Below are positions 34,702 to 42,872 of a stretch of DNA of 64,000 bases, one piece after another (within the stretch, counting starts at the first letter, position 1; the number at the start of each line of letters is the position of its first letter). The notes beneath the pieces were generated by a model. It was given only the letters and a program-made list of their open reading frames with translations. It was not told where the DNA came from and did not search any database. Source of the DNA: Ruminococcus sp. (GTDB lineage Bacteria > Bacillota > Clostridia > Oscillospirales > Ruminococcaceae); the NCBI GenBank assembly GCA_017542475.1, contig JAFXXD010000038.1, positions 207,110-271,109 of the forward strand, read 5' to 3'. The translations under genes were made by a program, and so were the position numbers.

Positions 34702-36003
34702 TCAGTAGGTTATACCCATTATCGCGTCAAGGAACTCGTAGCCGTCGCTCGCGGAGCTTCTCAGCGTCACGCCGAGCTCGCGCTCAACGTCGGGAACTGT
34801 CAGGTCGTCGAGGAAGACATCACTGTCGCGCCTCAGCATTGCCGAGGAAATGAGCAGCTGGTCTCCGAGGTCGCGCCCTTTCAGCTGGGCGATAAGGTCC
34901 TGAGCGGTGATAAGTCCCGTAACGGTGATAGTATCGCCGAAAAAGTCGTTGCGTATGCGCACGACGTCGCATTTCAGCTGCGGGAAAGCCTCCTCCGCCT
35001 GCTTTGCGAGCTGACAGATTATCGGGTACGGGCTGTAGCCAGTCGCTATCGTGACGCGGCGGTCTCCGCCCTCCCATTCGGCTATTTCAAGAGCTTTCGT
35101 GAATTCGTCCATAAGCGAGCGGAGCATTCCCACGCCGTTTTCGTACTGCGAGTAGTCCTCGTAGAACTCGGCTTCGGGGATATCGCGCTCGGCTATGAGG
35201 AAGAACTCGTCCGACGGGAACACCGTCCGAGTGCCGAATTTCCGCAGGAATTCCTGCTGGTACTCGGCGATGATGTCGATAGTCTCGCCCGCGGTCTGCT
35301 TGTTGAAGGTGGTAAGCGGGTAAAGTCCCTCTCTGTACTTCGTAACTCCGACGGGCACGACTGCCATACTCGTGATATTCGGCATAAGCTCGCCGAGGTC
35401 GCTGAGAGTGCGCCTCAGCTCGTCGCCGTCATTGAGTCCGGGACAGCACACGACCTGACAGTTCAGCTTTATGCCGTTCTCCGCGAGCTGACGTATGAAT
35501 TTCAGCTTCTCGCCCGCGAATCGGTTGTGCATCATCTTCACGCGGAGCTCGGGGTTCGTCGTGTGCACCGACACGTTTATATTGAGCTTCATCTTGATTA
35601 TGCGGTCGATGTCCTCCTGCTTGAGGTTCGTCAGCGTGACGTAATTGCCCTGCAAAAACGACAGACGCGCGTCGTCGTCCTTGAAGTAGAGCGTCTCGCG
35701 CATACCCGGCGGCATCTGGTCGATGAAGCAGAAAACGCAGTTATTGCTGCACCTCTGCTTGCTGTCCATAAGGAAGGTCTCGAACTCGAGCCCGAGGTCG
35801 TCGTACTCGTCCTTCTCGACGCGGAAGGTCAGCTCCTCGCCGTGGCGGACGATATCAAGCGTCACGCTCGTCTCGGCGGCGTAGTACATATAATCGAGCA
35901 CGTCCTTGACCTTGTGCCCGTTTATCGCGGAGAGCAGGTCGCCCTCGCGGACTCCGCACCTCCCCGCGGGAGAGCCGTCAGCAACACTATTGATCTTTAC
36001 CAT
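34702..36003 (-). CDS. DUF512 radical-SAM/PDZ protein
   Basis: Family-typical order: a PDZ-like domain (about residues 1-60, SPAGRCGVREGDLLSAINGH), a radical-SAM-like core with Cys in CSNNCVFCFIDQMP, and a C-terminal DUF512 domain (ITVTGLITAQDLI). The cluster CX3CX2C is spaced slightly differently in the pattern CSNNCVFC. The role of the family is not established; it usually lies beside der, as here with two genes between. I choose the ATG at 36003, six bases after GAGG; a TTG further upstream has no site. Confidence 0.85.
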   Translation of the reverse strand: MVKINSVADGSPAGRCGVREGDLLSAINGHKVKDVLDYMYYAAETSVTLDIVRHGEELTFRVEKDEYDDLGLEFETFLMDSKQRCSNNCVFCFIDQMPPGMRETLYFKDDDARLSFLQGNYVTLTNLKQEDIDRIIKMKLNINVSVHTTNPELRVKMMHNRFAGEKLKFIRQLAENGIKLNCQVVCCPGLNDGDELRRTLSDLGELMPNITSMAVVPVGVTKYREGLYPLTTFNKQTAGETIDIIAEYQQEFLRKFGTRTVFPSDEFFLIAERDIPEAEFYEDYSQYENGVGMLRSLMDEFTKALEIAEWEGGDRRVTIATGYSPYPIICQLAKQAEEAFPQLKCDVVRIRNDFFGDTITVTGLITAQDLIAQLKGRDLGDQLLISSAMLRRDSDVFLDDLTVPDVERELGVTLRSSASDGYEFLDAIMGITY

Positions 36004-36107
36004 AAGCTCCCTCACGTCCAGAATCAAGATGAATCAAATCTGTAAAAATGAAAAGGGGGAGAGAAAGACTTATGCCTCCTCTCCTCCTCATGTATCGGGT
36101 CAGCCGA

Positions 36108-36293
36108 TTATTCAGCGTCGATCTTCAGAACCTCAACGCCCTTATAGAATCCGCAGTTCTTGCAGACCTTGTGCGGAGCCTTGTATGCGCCGCAGTTATC
36201 GCACTTGCACATTGCAGGTGTCTCAAGCTTCCATACAGCAGAGCGTCTCTTGTCGCGTCTTGCCTTGGAAGTTTTTCTCTTCGGTACAGCCAT
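36108..36293 (-). CDS. rpmF: 50S ribosomal protein bL32
   Basis: A 61-residue ribosomal protein with the classic start [17 protein letters not shown] and two Cys pairs (CDNCG and CKNCG) forming the zinc-binding version. Located 25 bases after the DUF177 gene, the standard bacterial arrangement. Confidence 0.97.
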   Translation of the reverse strand: MAVPKRKTSKARRDKRRSAVWKLETPAMCKCDNCGAYKAPHKVCKNCGFYKGVEVLKIDAE

Positions 36294-36318
36294 TCTGGCA
36301 CCTCCTTACTAATGAGCT

Positions 36319-36774
36319 TCACAGCTCGGTATCAATATGATCGCAGGTCGATTCGTTCAGATCGCAGCCGCACACCATGCAAAGTCCCTTGCAGTCCTCC
36401 TTGCAGAGGTTCTTGGTAGGCAGCCGGAGCAGAAGATCGGTCACTGCAGCTTCATTCAGCTCAATGCTCTCGCCGTCGGCAACGATGTAGTCGTCGTTGT
36501 CGCTGTTGGCGGAAGGAACGACAATATGGTCGAAATCGTAGTGATAAGCTCTCTCGAACTCCTTCAGGCACCTGTCGCAGGTGACGAGGAGCGTGAGCTC
36601 CACGGAATATTCAAGGTAGACAACGCCAGCCCTGTTATACAGTCTGCCCTTCACCGCAACGGGTGAAGCGAAGCTGTAGCCGCGGATATCGGAAAGCTCG
36701 TCCGTACCTATTTCATAGGCGAAATCACGCGATTCTCCGACGATACTGAAAAGTTGTTTTAGGTTGATCTTCAT
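36319..36774 (-). CDS. yceD: YceD/DUF177 family protein
   Basis: A 151-residue protein with the DUF177 pattern: a beta-rich N-terminus, the conserved CDRCLKEF near residue 68, and a Cys-rich C-terminus (LCKEDCKGLCMVCGCDLN) that probably binds zinc. Its gene precedes rpmF in most bacteria; the family has been linked to 23S rRNA metabolism in E. coli and plants. A perfect promoter lies directly upstream. Confidence 0.9.
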   Translation of the reverse strand: MKINLKQLFSIVGESRDFAYEIGTDELSDIRGYSFASPVAVKGRLYNRAGVVYLEYSVELTLLVTCDRCLKEFERAYHYDFDHIVVPSANSDNDDYIVADGESIELNEAAVTDLLLRLPTKNLCKEDCKGLCMVCGCDLNESTCDHIDTEL

Positions 36775-36805
36775 ATTACAAATCCTTCAGAGCACCATAA
36801 AATAC

Positions 36806-36834
36806 ATTATACACTAATTGACGGGATATGTCAA
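36806..36834 (-). promoter_or_regulatory. Promoter for DUF177-rpmF
   Basis: On the minus strand TTGACA (36829-36834), 17 bases, TATAAT (36806-36811): a perfect consensus. Transcription may continue past rpmF into the DUF512 series, as no strong terminator is visible between them. Confidence 0.85.
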
Positions 36835-36854
36835 TAGTTTTTCCCGATTTTTTC

Positions 36855-37262
36855 TTACTTGAGGAACTGCTTTACGCTCTCGGGAAGCTCGCTGTCGTCA
36901 GCGGATACTGTGAAGATAACGGATACGTCGTCGCCTGTGAGCTTGTCCAGCTTCTCGAGGAGAGCGCCGAGAGCGTCGTAGTCACGTCCGCCGATGCGGA
37001 AGATACCGTCGATGTAGATGTGTGTGATGTCGTAGTTGCTTGCGAGGAGACCTGCGATGAAGCCGTAGAATGTGTCATAGCCCTCGATAGCATAGTACTC
37101 TGTATCGCACCATCTTACCTTACGGCTGATGGAATATCTAACTGTAGAGCCTTTCTCTACGCATACAACGTTTCCTGCTGTAGCCTTTACTGCGTCGTTG
37201 ATCTGGTCGATGAGTATCTTGGTCTTGCATGTACCCTTTTTACCTGTAATAAGTTTTATCAT
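36855..37262 (-). CDS. Small P-loop-like protein with variant Walker A
   Basis: A 135-residue protein that starts MIKLITGKKGTCKTK. This resembles a Walker A motif (GxxxxGKT) in which the Gly before the Lys is Cys. A Walker-B-like IYIDGI lies about residue 83, after ASNYDITH. The rest looks like a minimal Rossmann-type fold without helicase or transporter motifs. It sits about 60 bases downstream of pgi. I do not know a characterised homologue; a nucleotide-binding role is inferred only. Confidence 0.7.
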   Translation of the reverse strand: MIKLITGKKGTCKTKILIDQINDAVKATAGNVVCVEKGSTVRYSISRKVRWCDTEYYAIEGYDTFYGFIAGLLASNYDITHIYIDGIFRIGGRDYDALGALLEKLDKLTGDDVSVIFTVSADDSELPESVKQFLK

Positions 37263-37323
37263 GGTTTACTCCTTCCATTGCCTTGCGGCAGTGTATATGG
37301 TTTGATTTATCGTAAACTCAGCA

Positions 37324-38658
37324 TCAGCCGAGCTTAGCTTCAAGTGCAGCCTTTGCGCCTTCGTAGCCGGGCTTGCCGAGGAGAGCGAACATATTCGACT
37401 TGTAGCTCTCAACGCCGGGCTGGTTGAAGGGGTTCACTCCAAGAACATAGCCTGAGATCGCGCAAGCCTTCTCGAAGAAGTATATCATATATCCTACGCT
37501 CTCTTCCGTTGTGTCGTCGAGCTCGAGGATGATGTTGGGTACTCCGCCCTCTGTGTGAGCGAGGACTGTGCCCTCGAACGCCTTCCTGTTTACCACGGAC
37601 ATATTCTGGTTCGTGAGGAAGTTGAGACCGTCGAGGTTCTCGGCATCGGGCTCAAGGAAGAGATCCTTCTTGGGAGTCTTGATGTCAACGACTGTCTCGA
37701 ACATAATGCGGGCGCCGTCCTGTATATACTGACCCATAGAGTGGAGGTCGGTCGAGAATGTTACGGATGCGGGGAAGATACCCTTGTTGTCCTTGCCCTC
37801 GCTCTCGCCGAAGAGCTGCTTGTACCACTCGCTCATCATTACGAAGCTGGGGTCGTAGGAGACGAGCATCTCAACAGCCTTGCCCTTGCGGTAAAGGATA
37901 TTTCTGAGAGCTGCATACTTGTAGCAGTCGTTATTATCGAAGTCAGCTGTGAAGTCAGCCTGTGCCTTGGCAGCGCCCTTCATAAGAGCGTCGATGTCGC
38001 AGCCTGCAACAGCTATCGGGAGAAGACCTACTGCTGTGAGCACAGAGAAGCGTCCGCCTACGTCATCGGGGATAACGAAGGTCTCGTAGCCCTCGGCATC
38101 GGAGAGGTTCTTGAGAGTTCCTCTTGCCTTGTCAGTAGTAGCAAAGATGCGGTTCTTAGCCTCTTCCTTGCCGTACTTGTCCTCTACCATCTTCTTGAAG
38201 ATGCGGAAAGCAAGCGCGGGCTCTGTGGTCGTGCCCGACTTGGAGATTACGTTTACGGAGAAATCCTTGCCCTCGCAGAGAGAGATTATCTCATTGAGGT
38301 ATGTAGGATTGATGCTGTTTCCGACGTAGTAGATGTCGGGTGTTTCCTTCTTCATATTATTGTAAAGGGGCGACTTGAGAAGCTCGATAGCTGCTCTCGC
38401 GCCAAGGTAAGAGCCGCCGATACCAATTACGATGAGGATATCGGAATTGCCCTTTATCTTCTCGGCAGCAGCCTTGATACGAGCGAACTCCTCCTTGTCG
38501 TAGTCGGTGGGGAGACTTACCCAACCCAGAAAATCGTTTCCGAGACCGGTCTTGCTGTGGAGAGTCTCGGCAGCAGCCTCGACCTGAGCCTTGATACCTG
38601 TGAGCTCATCAGCATTGACAAAGTCAGCCAGATATTTTGTGTTAAGCTTTAATGACAT
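37324..38658 (-). CDS. pgi: Glucose-6-phosphate isomerase
   Basis: Interconverts glucose-6-phosphate and fructose-6-phosphate in glycolysis. Visible family features: [17 protein letters not shown], the SIS-domain block [16 protein letters not shown], and the C-terminal QPGVESYK with its catalytic Lys. The length of 444 residues fits the Gram-positive type. The frame is open upstream, but ATG 38658 has GGAGG eight bases away and gives the normal N-terminus. Own promoter at 38726-38754. Confidence 0.95.
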   Translation of the reverse strand: MSLKLNTKYLADFVNADELTGIKAQVEAAAETLHSKTGLGNDFLGWVSLPTDYDKEEFARIKAAAEKIKGNSDILIVIGIGGSYLGARAAIELLKSPLYNNMKKETPDIYYVGNSINPTYLNEIISLCEGKDFSVNVISKSGTTTEPALAFRIFKKMVEDKYGKEEAKNRIFATTDKARGTLKNLSDAEGYETFVIPDDVGGRFSVLTAVGLLPIAVAGCDIDALMKGAAKAQADFTADFDNNDCYKYAALRNILYRKGKAVEMLVSYDPSFVMMSEWYKQLFGESEGKDNKGIFPASVTFSTDLHSMGQYIQDGARIMFETVVDIKTPKKDLFLEPDAENLDGLNFLTNQNMSVVNRKAFEGTVLAHTEGGVPNIILELDDTTEESVGYMIYFFEKACAISGYVLGVNPFNQPGVESYKSNMFALLGKPGYEGAKAALEAKLG

Positions 38659-38725
38659 TTGATTTACCTCCATTATGCACTGCACACTACATATAGTATG
38701 CCGCACATCATAAATTACCAATCTT

Positions 38726-38754
38726 ATGATACTATATTTTACGAATTTTTTCAA
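38726..38754 (-). promoter_or_regulatory. Promoter for pgi
   Basis: On the minus strand TTGAAA (38749-38754), 17 bases, TATCAT (38726-38731), about 65 bases before the ATG. Confidence 0.65.
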
Positions 38755-38808
38755 GTACCTTTATAAAAGTATTTGCACTTTTGTACTTTGTAGCCAAATT
38801 CAACAACT

Positions 38809-39945
38809 CTATTTCAGCAGTTTTGCCAAGGTTTTAACAAAGATAAATCGGAAGCTCAGCCGCGGGACGTCGTCCGCTGCCACTATATCTGCCTCGCAGA
38901 CAAGCTCCTTGCCGCTGTAAAAGCCCGCCGCACCTATCCTCTGCCCCCTTTTCACGGGAGCTGTCAGGTAATCGGGCAGCACCGTAACCGTGGCGAGTTC
39001 GCTGACGCCGCGCAGCACGACTATCCTGCTCTGCTCGCGGAGACGTATCTCCACGGCGGCGTCCTCCCCGCCCCTCACCTTCAGCGGCATCAGCATCTCG
39101 TCGGGGAACATCGTCGCCGTGACCTTGTAGTCCGTAAAGCCGCGGTTTATCAGCTTCTTTGCCGCCGCGAGCGATGTATCGGCGTCGGGAGCTCCGAGTA
39201 CCACCGAGATATAGCAGGTGCCCGCTTCGTTTATGCCGCCCTCGGCGGCACAGCAGCCCGCCTCGTCAGAATGACACGCCTTGAAGCCGATGTGGCGCTC
39301 GTAGGTGCGGGAGAGTGTGTTCTCACTGACGAGCTCCGTCGCGCCGTTTTTGACGAAGTCCCGCCACGTCCGAAAATACGGGCGCAGGAGCTCATACCGC
39401 GACAGTGCGCGGCATATCTCCGCCATATCGCGCGCAGTGGAATATTCGCGCTCGTCGTAGTAGCCGTAGGGTGAGTAAAACGCCGTGTCGCGCAGTCCCA
39501 TATCGAAAGCCTCGCTGTTCATACGCGAGACAAAGCCCTCGACGCTCCGCTCGGAAGCCTCCGCGAACACCGTCATCGCGTCGTTTGCGTTGCCGATAAT
39601 GACCGATTTCAGAAGCTCCTCGACCGTCATCTTGTCTGACGGCTCGAGCCATACGACCGCTCCCTTCGTGCCGCGGACGCTCTCGGAGGCGGTAAGCTCC
39701 GTCGTGAGCCGAAATTTTCCCGTTTCGATGTCCTCGGCTATGAGCAGGAGCGACATAAGCTTGCTCAGATAGCCGCAGTTTCGTCGCGTATCGGCGTTTT
39801 TGGACGCGAGCACCGTACCCGTTGCCGCTTCGATGAGAATGTATGCCTCCGCTGACTCGGCGGGCTCGTCGGCGGCAAGAGCTCTCGCAGGCAGGAGAAG
39901 TCCCAGCATCAGCAGAGCAGAAAATGCGCAGATAAGTCGTTTCAT
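38809..39945 (-). CDS. DacF-like D,D-carboxypeptidase homologue, probably inactive
   Basis: A 378-residue secreted protein: signal peptide (about 1-24, ending ARALA), a penicillin-binding-protein-type domain (about 30-260) and a C-terminal beta domain as in DacF/PBP5. Overall similarity to D-Ala-D-Ala carboxypeptidases is clear (AYILIEAATGTVLASKNAD, NSEAFDMGLRDTAFYSPYG). All three catalytic motifs are altered: SxxK is YLSK (Tyr59 to Lys62), SxN is NAN (119-121), and KTG is KAC (222-224). So the acylating Ser is gone. Extra cysteines surround the site. It is likely a peptidoglycan-binding or regulatory pseudoenzyme; that is inference. Lies just after the VanY-like gene and its terminator. Confidence 0.82.
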   Translation of the reverse strand: MKRLICAFSALLMLGLLLPARALAADEPAESAEAYILIEAATGTVLASKNADTRRNCGYLSKLMSLLLIAEDIETGKFRLTTELTASESVRGTKGAVVWLEPSDKMTVEELLKSVIIGNANDAMTVFAEASERSVEGFVSRMNSEAFDMGLRDTAFYSPYGYYDEREYSTARDMAEICRALSRYELLRPYFRTWRDFVKNGATELVSENTLSRTYERHIGFKACHSDEAGCCAAEGGINEAGTCYISVVLGAPDADTSLAAAKKLINRGFTDYKVTATMFPDEMLMPLKVRGGEDAAVEIRLREQSRIVVLRGVSELATVTVLPDYLTAPVKRGQRIGAAGFYSGKELVCEADIVAADDVPRLSFRFIFVKTLAKLLK

Positions 39946-39982
39946 ATCATCACCTCACAGCTATGATATGTCCGAACAACGC

Positions 39983-40011
39983 AAAAAATGCGGCTCAGAT
40001 GAGCCGCATTC
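39983..40011 (-). terminator. Intrinsic terminator after the VanY-like gene
   Basis: On the minus strand AATGCGGCTCA pairs with TGAGCCGCATT and is followed by TTTTGCG. Confidence 0.92.
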
Positions 40012-40016
40012 CTTAG

Positions 40017-40985
40017 TCATATCTTTCTGTAGGTGACGATGAAGCCGTCGGTGTTGTTGCCCGATATGCTGTAGTTGCCTGTGATAGGCACCATTGCCGT
40101 GGTCGTGTCGCCCTCGGACGGGATATAGTATATCTCGTAGCCCGCGCCCTCGTAGCTGAACTCGAAAGGAGCGTCAATGGTGTACTTCTTGAGGAATTCA
40201 AGGTACTCCTCAAGGCACATATCGCTGCGCTGCATTACAGCGGCGTGGAGCTTGCCTACGTAGCGGAGATGCCAAGGGCAGAAAGCCTCGCCTGTCTGCT
40301 CCTGCTTGCCCTGCGGATATCTCACGATGAATCCGTACTTGGCGCAGTTCTCTACGACCCAGCCCTCCTCGTCGTAGCCGTCAAAAGAGATAACGGAGCC
40401 GAGTCCGTTGAGCGCGAGGTCAACTGTGTTGCCTGTCGTGCTCTCGGCGAAGGCTCTCGGACAGTAAGAGCCCTGTCCTGTATAGGTCTCCGTGGTACCG
40501 TAAACGACGAAGTCATTCAGTCCCGTAGCCGCCTCATATCCAGCCATAAGGCTGTTCAGTGCCTCCGCGGCGTCGGTGTTGAGCATTACGCCCTCTTCAA
40601 TAAGTGTATAGCTGTCGTTCTTGCAGCCGAGCAGGTCTATCATCTCGCTCTTGCTGCCCTCGGCAACAGGGTGCTCATCGTCCGCGAGCACAAGAAGTCC
40701 CTGACTGATCTTGTCGGCTGTGAGCTGCTGCTCGGACTTGCCCACGAACTTCACGCCGTCAAAGGCTGTTGTGGGCTGACCGTTCTCGTCGAGCGTGAAT
40801 GGTACTGTATTATCGTCAGACATCGCCGATGCCGACTTCGAGACGAAATCTCCGTGCACTGTTACCTTATTGCTTGTGTTGACCTTGAAGAACTCTCTCC
40901 TCGCGCTGTCAACCACCGTCATAGATACGACAACTCCAACAAGGGCGGCTGCAACTCTGCCCTTATTTACGTGTACCTTTCCCAT
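40017..40985 (-). CDS. VanY-like (M15B) D,D-carboxypeptidase homologue, zinc site altered
   Basis: A 322-residue protein with an N-terminal membrane anchor or signal (about 10-26) and a C-terminal M15B/VanY domain (about 125-280). The family motif SxHxxGxAxD reads AESTTGNTVD (180-189), so the first zinc His is Ser182 while Asp189 remains. The motif ExWHxRYVG reads CPWHLRYVG (236-244), so the catalytic Glu is Cys236 while His239 remains. Zinc hydrolysis in the usual way seems impossible. Ribosome binding site GGAGGATG. It has a ~335-nt leader with a strong terminator, so expression may be conditional. Confidence 0.8.
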   Translation of the reverse strand: MGKVHVNKGRVAAALVGVVVSMTVVDSARREFFKVNTSNKVTVHGDFVSKSASAMSDDNTVPFTLDENGQPTTAFDGVKFVGKSEQQLTADKISQGLLVLADDEHPVAEGSKSEMIDLLGCKNDSYTLIEEGVMLNTDAAEALNSLMAGYEAATGLNDFVVYGTTETYTGQGSYCPRAFAESTTGNTVDLALNGLGSVISFDGYDEEGWVVENCAKYGFIVRYPQGKQEQTGEAFCPWHLRYVGKLHAAVMQRSDMCLEEYLEFLKKYTIDAPFEFSYEGAGYEIYYIPSEGDTTTAMVPITGNYSISGNNTDGFIVTYRKI

Positions 40986-40991
40986 TTTATT

Positions 40992-41099
40992 TCATCCTCC
41001 GTTGCTTTTGTTCATACACTTGACCTGCACCTGCGGCAGGTCGGGGAGTACCCGCTCCCTTTTTCTCTTTACGCCAGCAAGGCTCTTTTTCCGTTTCAT
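40992..41099 (-). CDS. Possible 35-residue basic leader peptide
   Basis: An ATG at 41099 opens a short frame rich in Lys and Arg (starting MKRKKSLAGVKRKRER) whose TGA overlaps the ribosome binding site of the VanY-like gene and lies in the same frame, nine bases before its ATG. There is no strong ribosome binding site, so it may be chance. If translated, it could couple translation to the downstream gene. Confidence 0.25.
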   Translation of the reverse strand: MKRKKSLAGVKRKRERVLPDLPQVQVKCMNKSNGG

Positions 41100-41135
41100 C
41101 ACGCACCGCCTGCCCTCGGTCTCTTGCTGCGACTG

Positions 41136-41321
41136 AAGCAAAAAATAAAAACGGCACAGCATTTTTCTCAGTTCAGCTCGTGAACCAAAAGAAAAAAGCT
41201 ATGCCTACCCTGACTTCGGATAATACAGGTAATGCGTTCCTTCCTTTTGTTCGTTCTACACCTTGCTGCGTTCTGACTGTTTATATCTTTTTTATGCGTC
41301 AAAACCTTCTATTTATCTGCA
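41136..41321 (-). ncRNA. Candidate structured RNA or attenuator leader
   Basis: A perfect promoter (41328-41356) should start a minus-strand transcript near 41321. About 180 nt later it meets a long hairpin: GGCATAGC pairs with GCTGTGCC, a TTTTTTC/GAGAAAAA stem extends it, and GTTCA/TGAAC closes the tip; GTTTTTATTTTTT follows. That is a strong intrinsic terminator at about 41136-41203. A smaller hairpin (TACCTG/CAGGGTA) precedes it. No protein fits. I could not match it to SRP RNA, 6S RNA, tmRNA or a known riboswitch. It is either a stand-alone small RNA or a terminating leader of the VanY-like gene. Confidence 0.6.
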
Positions 41322-41327
41322 ATTTAC

Positions 41328-41356
41328 ATTATATTACAAAATTTTGCTATTGTCAA
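41328..41356 (-). promoter_or_regulatory. Promoter for the candidate RNA / VanY-like leader
   Basis: On the minus strand TTGACA (41351-41356), 17 bases, TATAAT (41328-41333): a perfect consensus. Confidence 0.85.
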
Positions 41357-41360
41357 CCGA

Positions 41361-41398
41361 AAAAACAAAAGTCTCCGATTTGCACAAACGGAGACTTC
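41361..41398 (-). terminator. Intrinsic terminator downstream of the Na+ pump operon
   Basis: On the minus strand AAGTCTCCG pairs with CGGAGACTT and is followed by TTGTTTTTTC. It lies directly before the next promoter and shields it from upstream transcription. Confidence 0.8.
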
Positions 41399-41399
41399 G

Positions 41400-41639
41400 A
41401 GTTTTCAACGATTCAACTTTCCACAGTTGATAACCCGGCGGTTTTCTGTTGAATCATTGTTGATTTACTGTTTATGGGGGTTGAAAAGGCTATATGCGAG
41501 CAAAAACGGAATATATGTTTTGTATATATCTCCAAATCAGCCTTGTGCATTACGACGAAGGCTGCCATTTTCAGGTGAAACAGACCGTTCAGAGGCATAC
41601 TCCGAACGGTCTGTTGAAAACTATGCGTCCAAAACCGAA
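41400..41639. other. Gene-free gap after the Na+ pump operon
   Basis: This stretch holds a ten-base inverted repeat, CAGACCGTTC/GAACGGTCTG (about 41581-41614), close to the stop of the beta subunit; a weak T-run follows on the minus strand, so it may be a first terminator. Nothing else is recognisable. Confidence 0.5.
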
Positions 41640-42860
41640 TCACTTGCCGAATACCGCAAGCAGGAAGCCCGCTGCTATCGCGGAGCCGATAACGCCAGCT
41701 ACGTTCGGTCCCATAGCGTGCATAAGGAGGAAGTTCGACGGGTTCGCCTTCTGTCCCTCCATCTGCGATACACGCGCTGCCATAGGTACTGCCGATACGC
41801 CCGCAGAACCGATGAGCGGGTTTACCTTGCCGCCTGTGAGGACGTACATTATCTTGCCGACAAGAAGTCCGCCAATCGTCGAGAAGCAGAATGCTGTAAG
41901 TCCGAGTCCGATTATCATCAGTGTCTTGATGTTGAGGAAGCTGCTTGCAGCTGTTGTTGCTCCGACGGAGATGCCGAGGAATACCGTTACGATGTTCATA
42001 AGTGCATTCTGTACGGTGTCGGAAAGTCTCTCGGTCACGCCGCACTCTCTCCAGAGGTTGCCGAGCATAAGGCAGCCAACGAGCGGTGCTGTAGAGGGAA
42101 GAAGAAGGATAACGAACATCGCTACGATGATCGGGAAGATGATCTTCTCGGTCTTTGTTACGTTTCTGTTCTGCTCCATCTTGACCTCGCGCTCCTTCTT
42201 GGTGGTGAGGAGCTTCATAAGCGGAGGCTGTATCATAGGAATGAGCGCCATATACGAGTATGCCGCAATAGCAATTGGTCCGAGCAGCTCAGGAGCAAGT
42301 CTCGTGGTGAGGAAGATAGCAGTAGGACCGTCCGCACCGCCGATGATGCCGATGGAAGCTGCCTGATTGCCTGTGAAGCCGAGGCATACAGCTCCGAAGA
42401 ATGCGAGGAATACGCCCATCTGTGCCGCTGCCCCGAGGAGAAGGCTCTTCGGGTTGGCAATAAGCGGACCGAAGTCGGTCATCGCGCCTACACCCATAAA
42501 GATGAGTGACGGGTATACGCCTGCCTTAACGCCGATATAAAGGATATCGAGCAGTCCGCCGTGCGAGAGTATGTGTCCGTAGCTGTGGTAGAATTCGCTC
42601 TCCTCATCAAGGAATGCGCTCCACAGCTCGGGGTGGTACAGCGCGTCGGAGGATTCGGGTCCGAAGTAGGAAAGGTTTACGAGCAGGCAGCCGAATGCGA
42701 TTCCGACAAGCAGCAGCGGCTCGAACTTTTTCCTGATGCCGAGGTACAGAAGAACGCACGATATCGCTATCATTATAAGGTTCTTCCAGCCGTCGCCTAC
42801 GAAGAAGCTCTGGAAGCCCGAATCGCCCCACAGCTTTTCAAGGGTGTCAACTATGTTCAT
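41640..42860 (-). CDS. oadB: Na+-pumping decarboxylase beta subunit
   Basis: A 406-residue integral membrane protein with about ten helices. It couples decarboxylation of carboxybiotin to Na+ export. Family stretches are clear: GIIGGADGPTAIFLTTRLAPELLGPIA in pieces, the Asp in GGADGPT being the known Na+/proton-coupling residue, and the C-terminal GPNVAGVIGSAIAAG. It is the last of four genes (alpha, gamma, biotin carrier, beta) that together form the pump. Confidence 0.95.
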   Translation of the reverse strand: MNIVDTLEKLWGDSGFQSFFVGDGWKNLIMIAISCVLLYLGIRKKFEPLLLVGIAFGCLLVNLSYFGPESSDALYHPELWSAFLDEESEFYHSYGHILSHGGLLDILYIGVKAGVYPSLIFMGVGAMTDFGPLIANPKSLLLGAAAQMGVFLAFFGAVCLGFTGNQAASIGIIGGADGPTAIFLTTRLAPELLGPIAIAAYSYMALIPMIQPPLMKLLTTKKEREVKMEQNRNVTKTEKIIFPIIVAMFVILLLPSTAPLVGCLMLGNLWRECGVTERLSDTVQNALMNIVTVFLGISVGATTAASSFLNIKTLMIIGLGLTAFCFSTIGGLLVGKIMYVLTGGKVNPLIGSAGVSAVPMAARVSQMEGQKANPSNFLLMHAMGPNVAGVIGSAIAAGFLLAVFGK

Positions 42861-42872
42861 TGTGCGCCCTCC

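Noticed and set aside
40986-41140. ydaO-type c-di-AMP riboswitch before the VanY-like gene
   Set aside because: Attractive because such genes are often controlled by it, but the conserved GGGGAACC and CCGAATCCGTCAGCTAACCTC blocks are absent.
41136-41321. Candidate RNA as SRP (4.5S) RNA because of GTCAG and GCAGC strings
   Set aside because: The SRP core needs a GGAA-type loop between the two strings, which is missing here; the 5' and 3' ends also do not pair.
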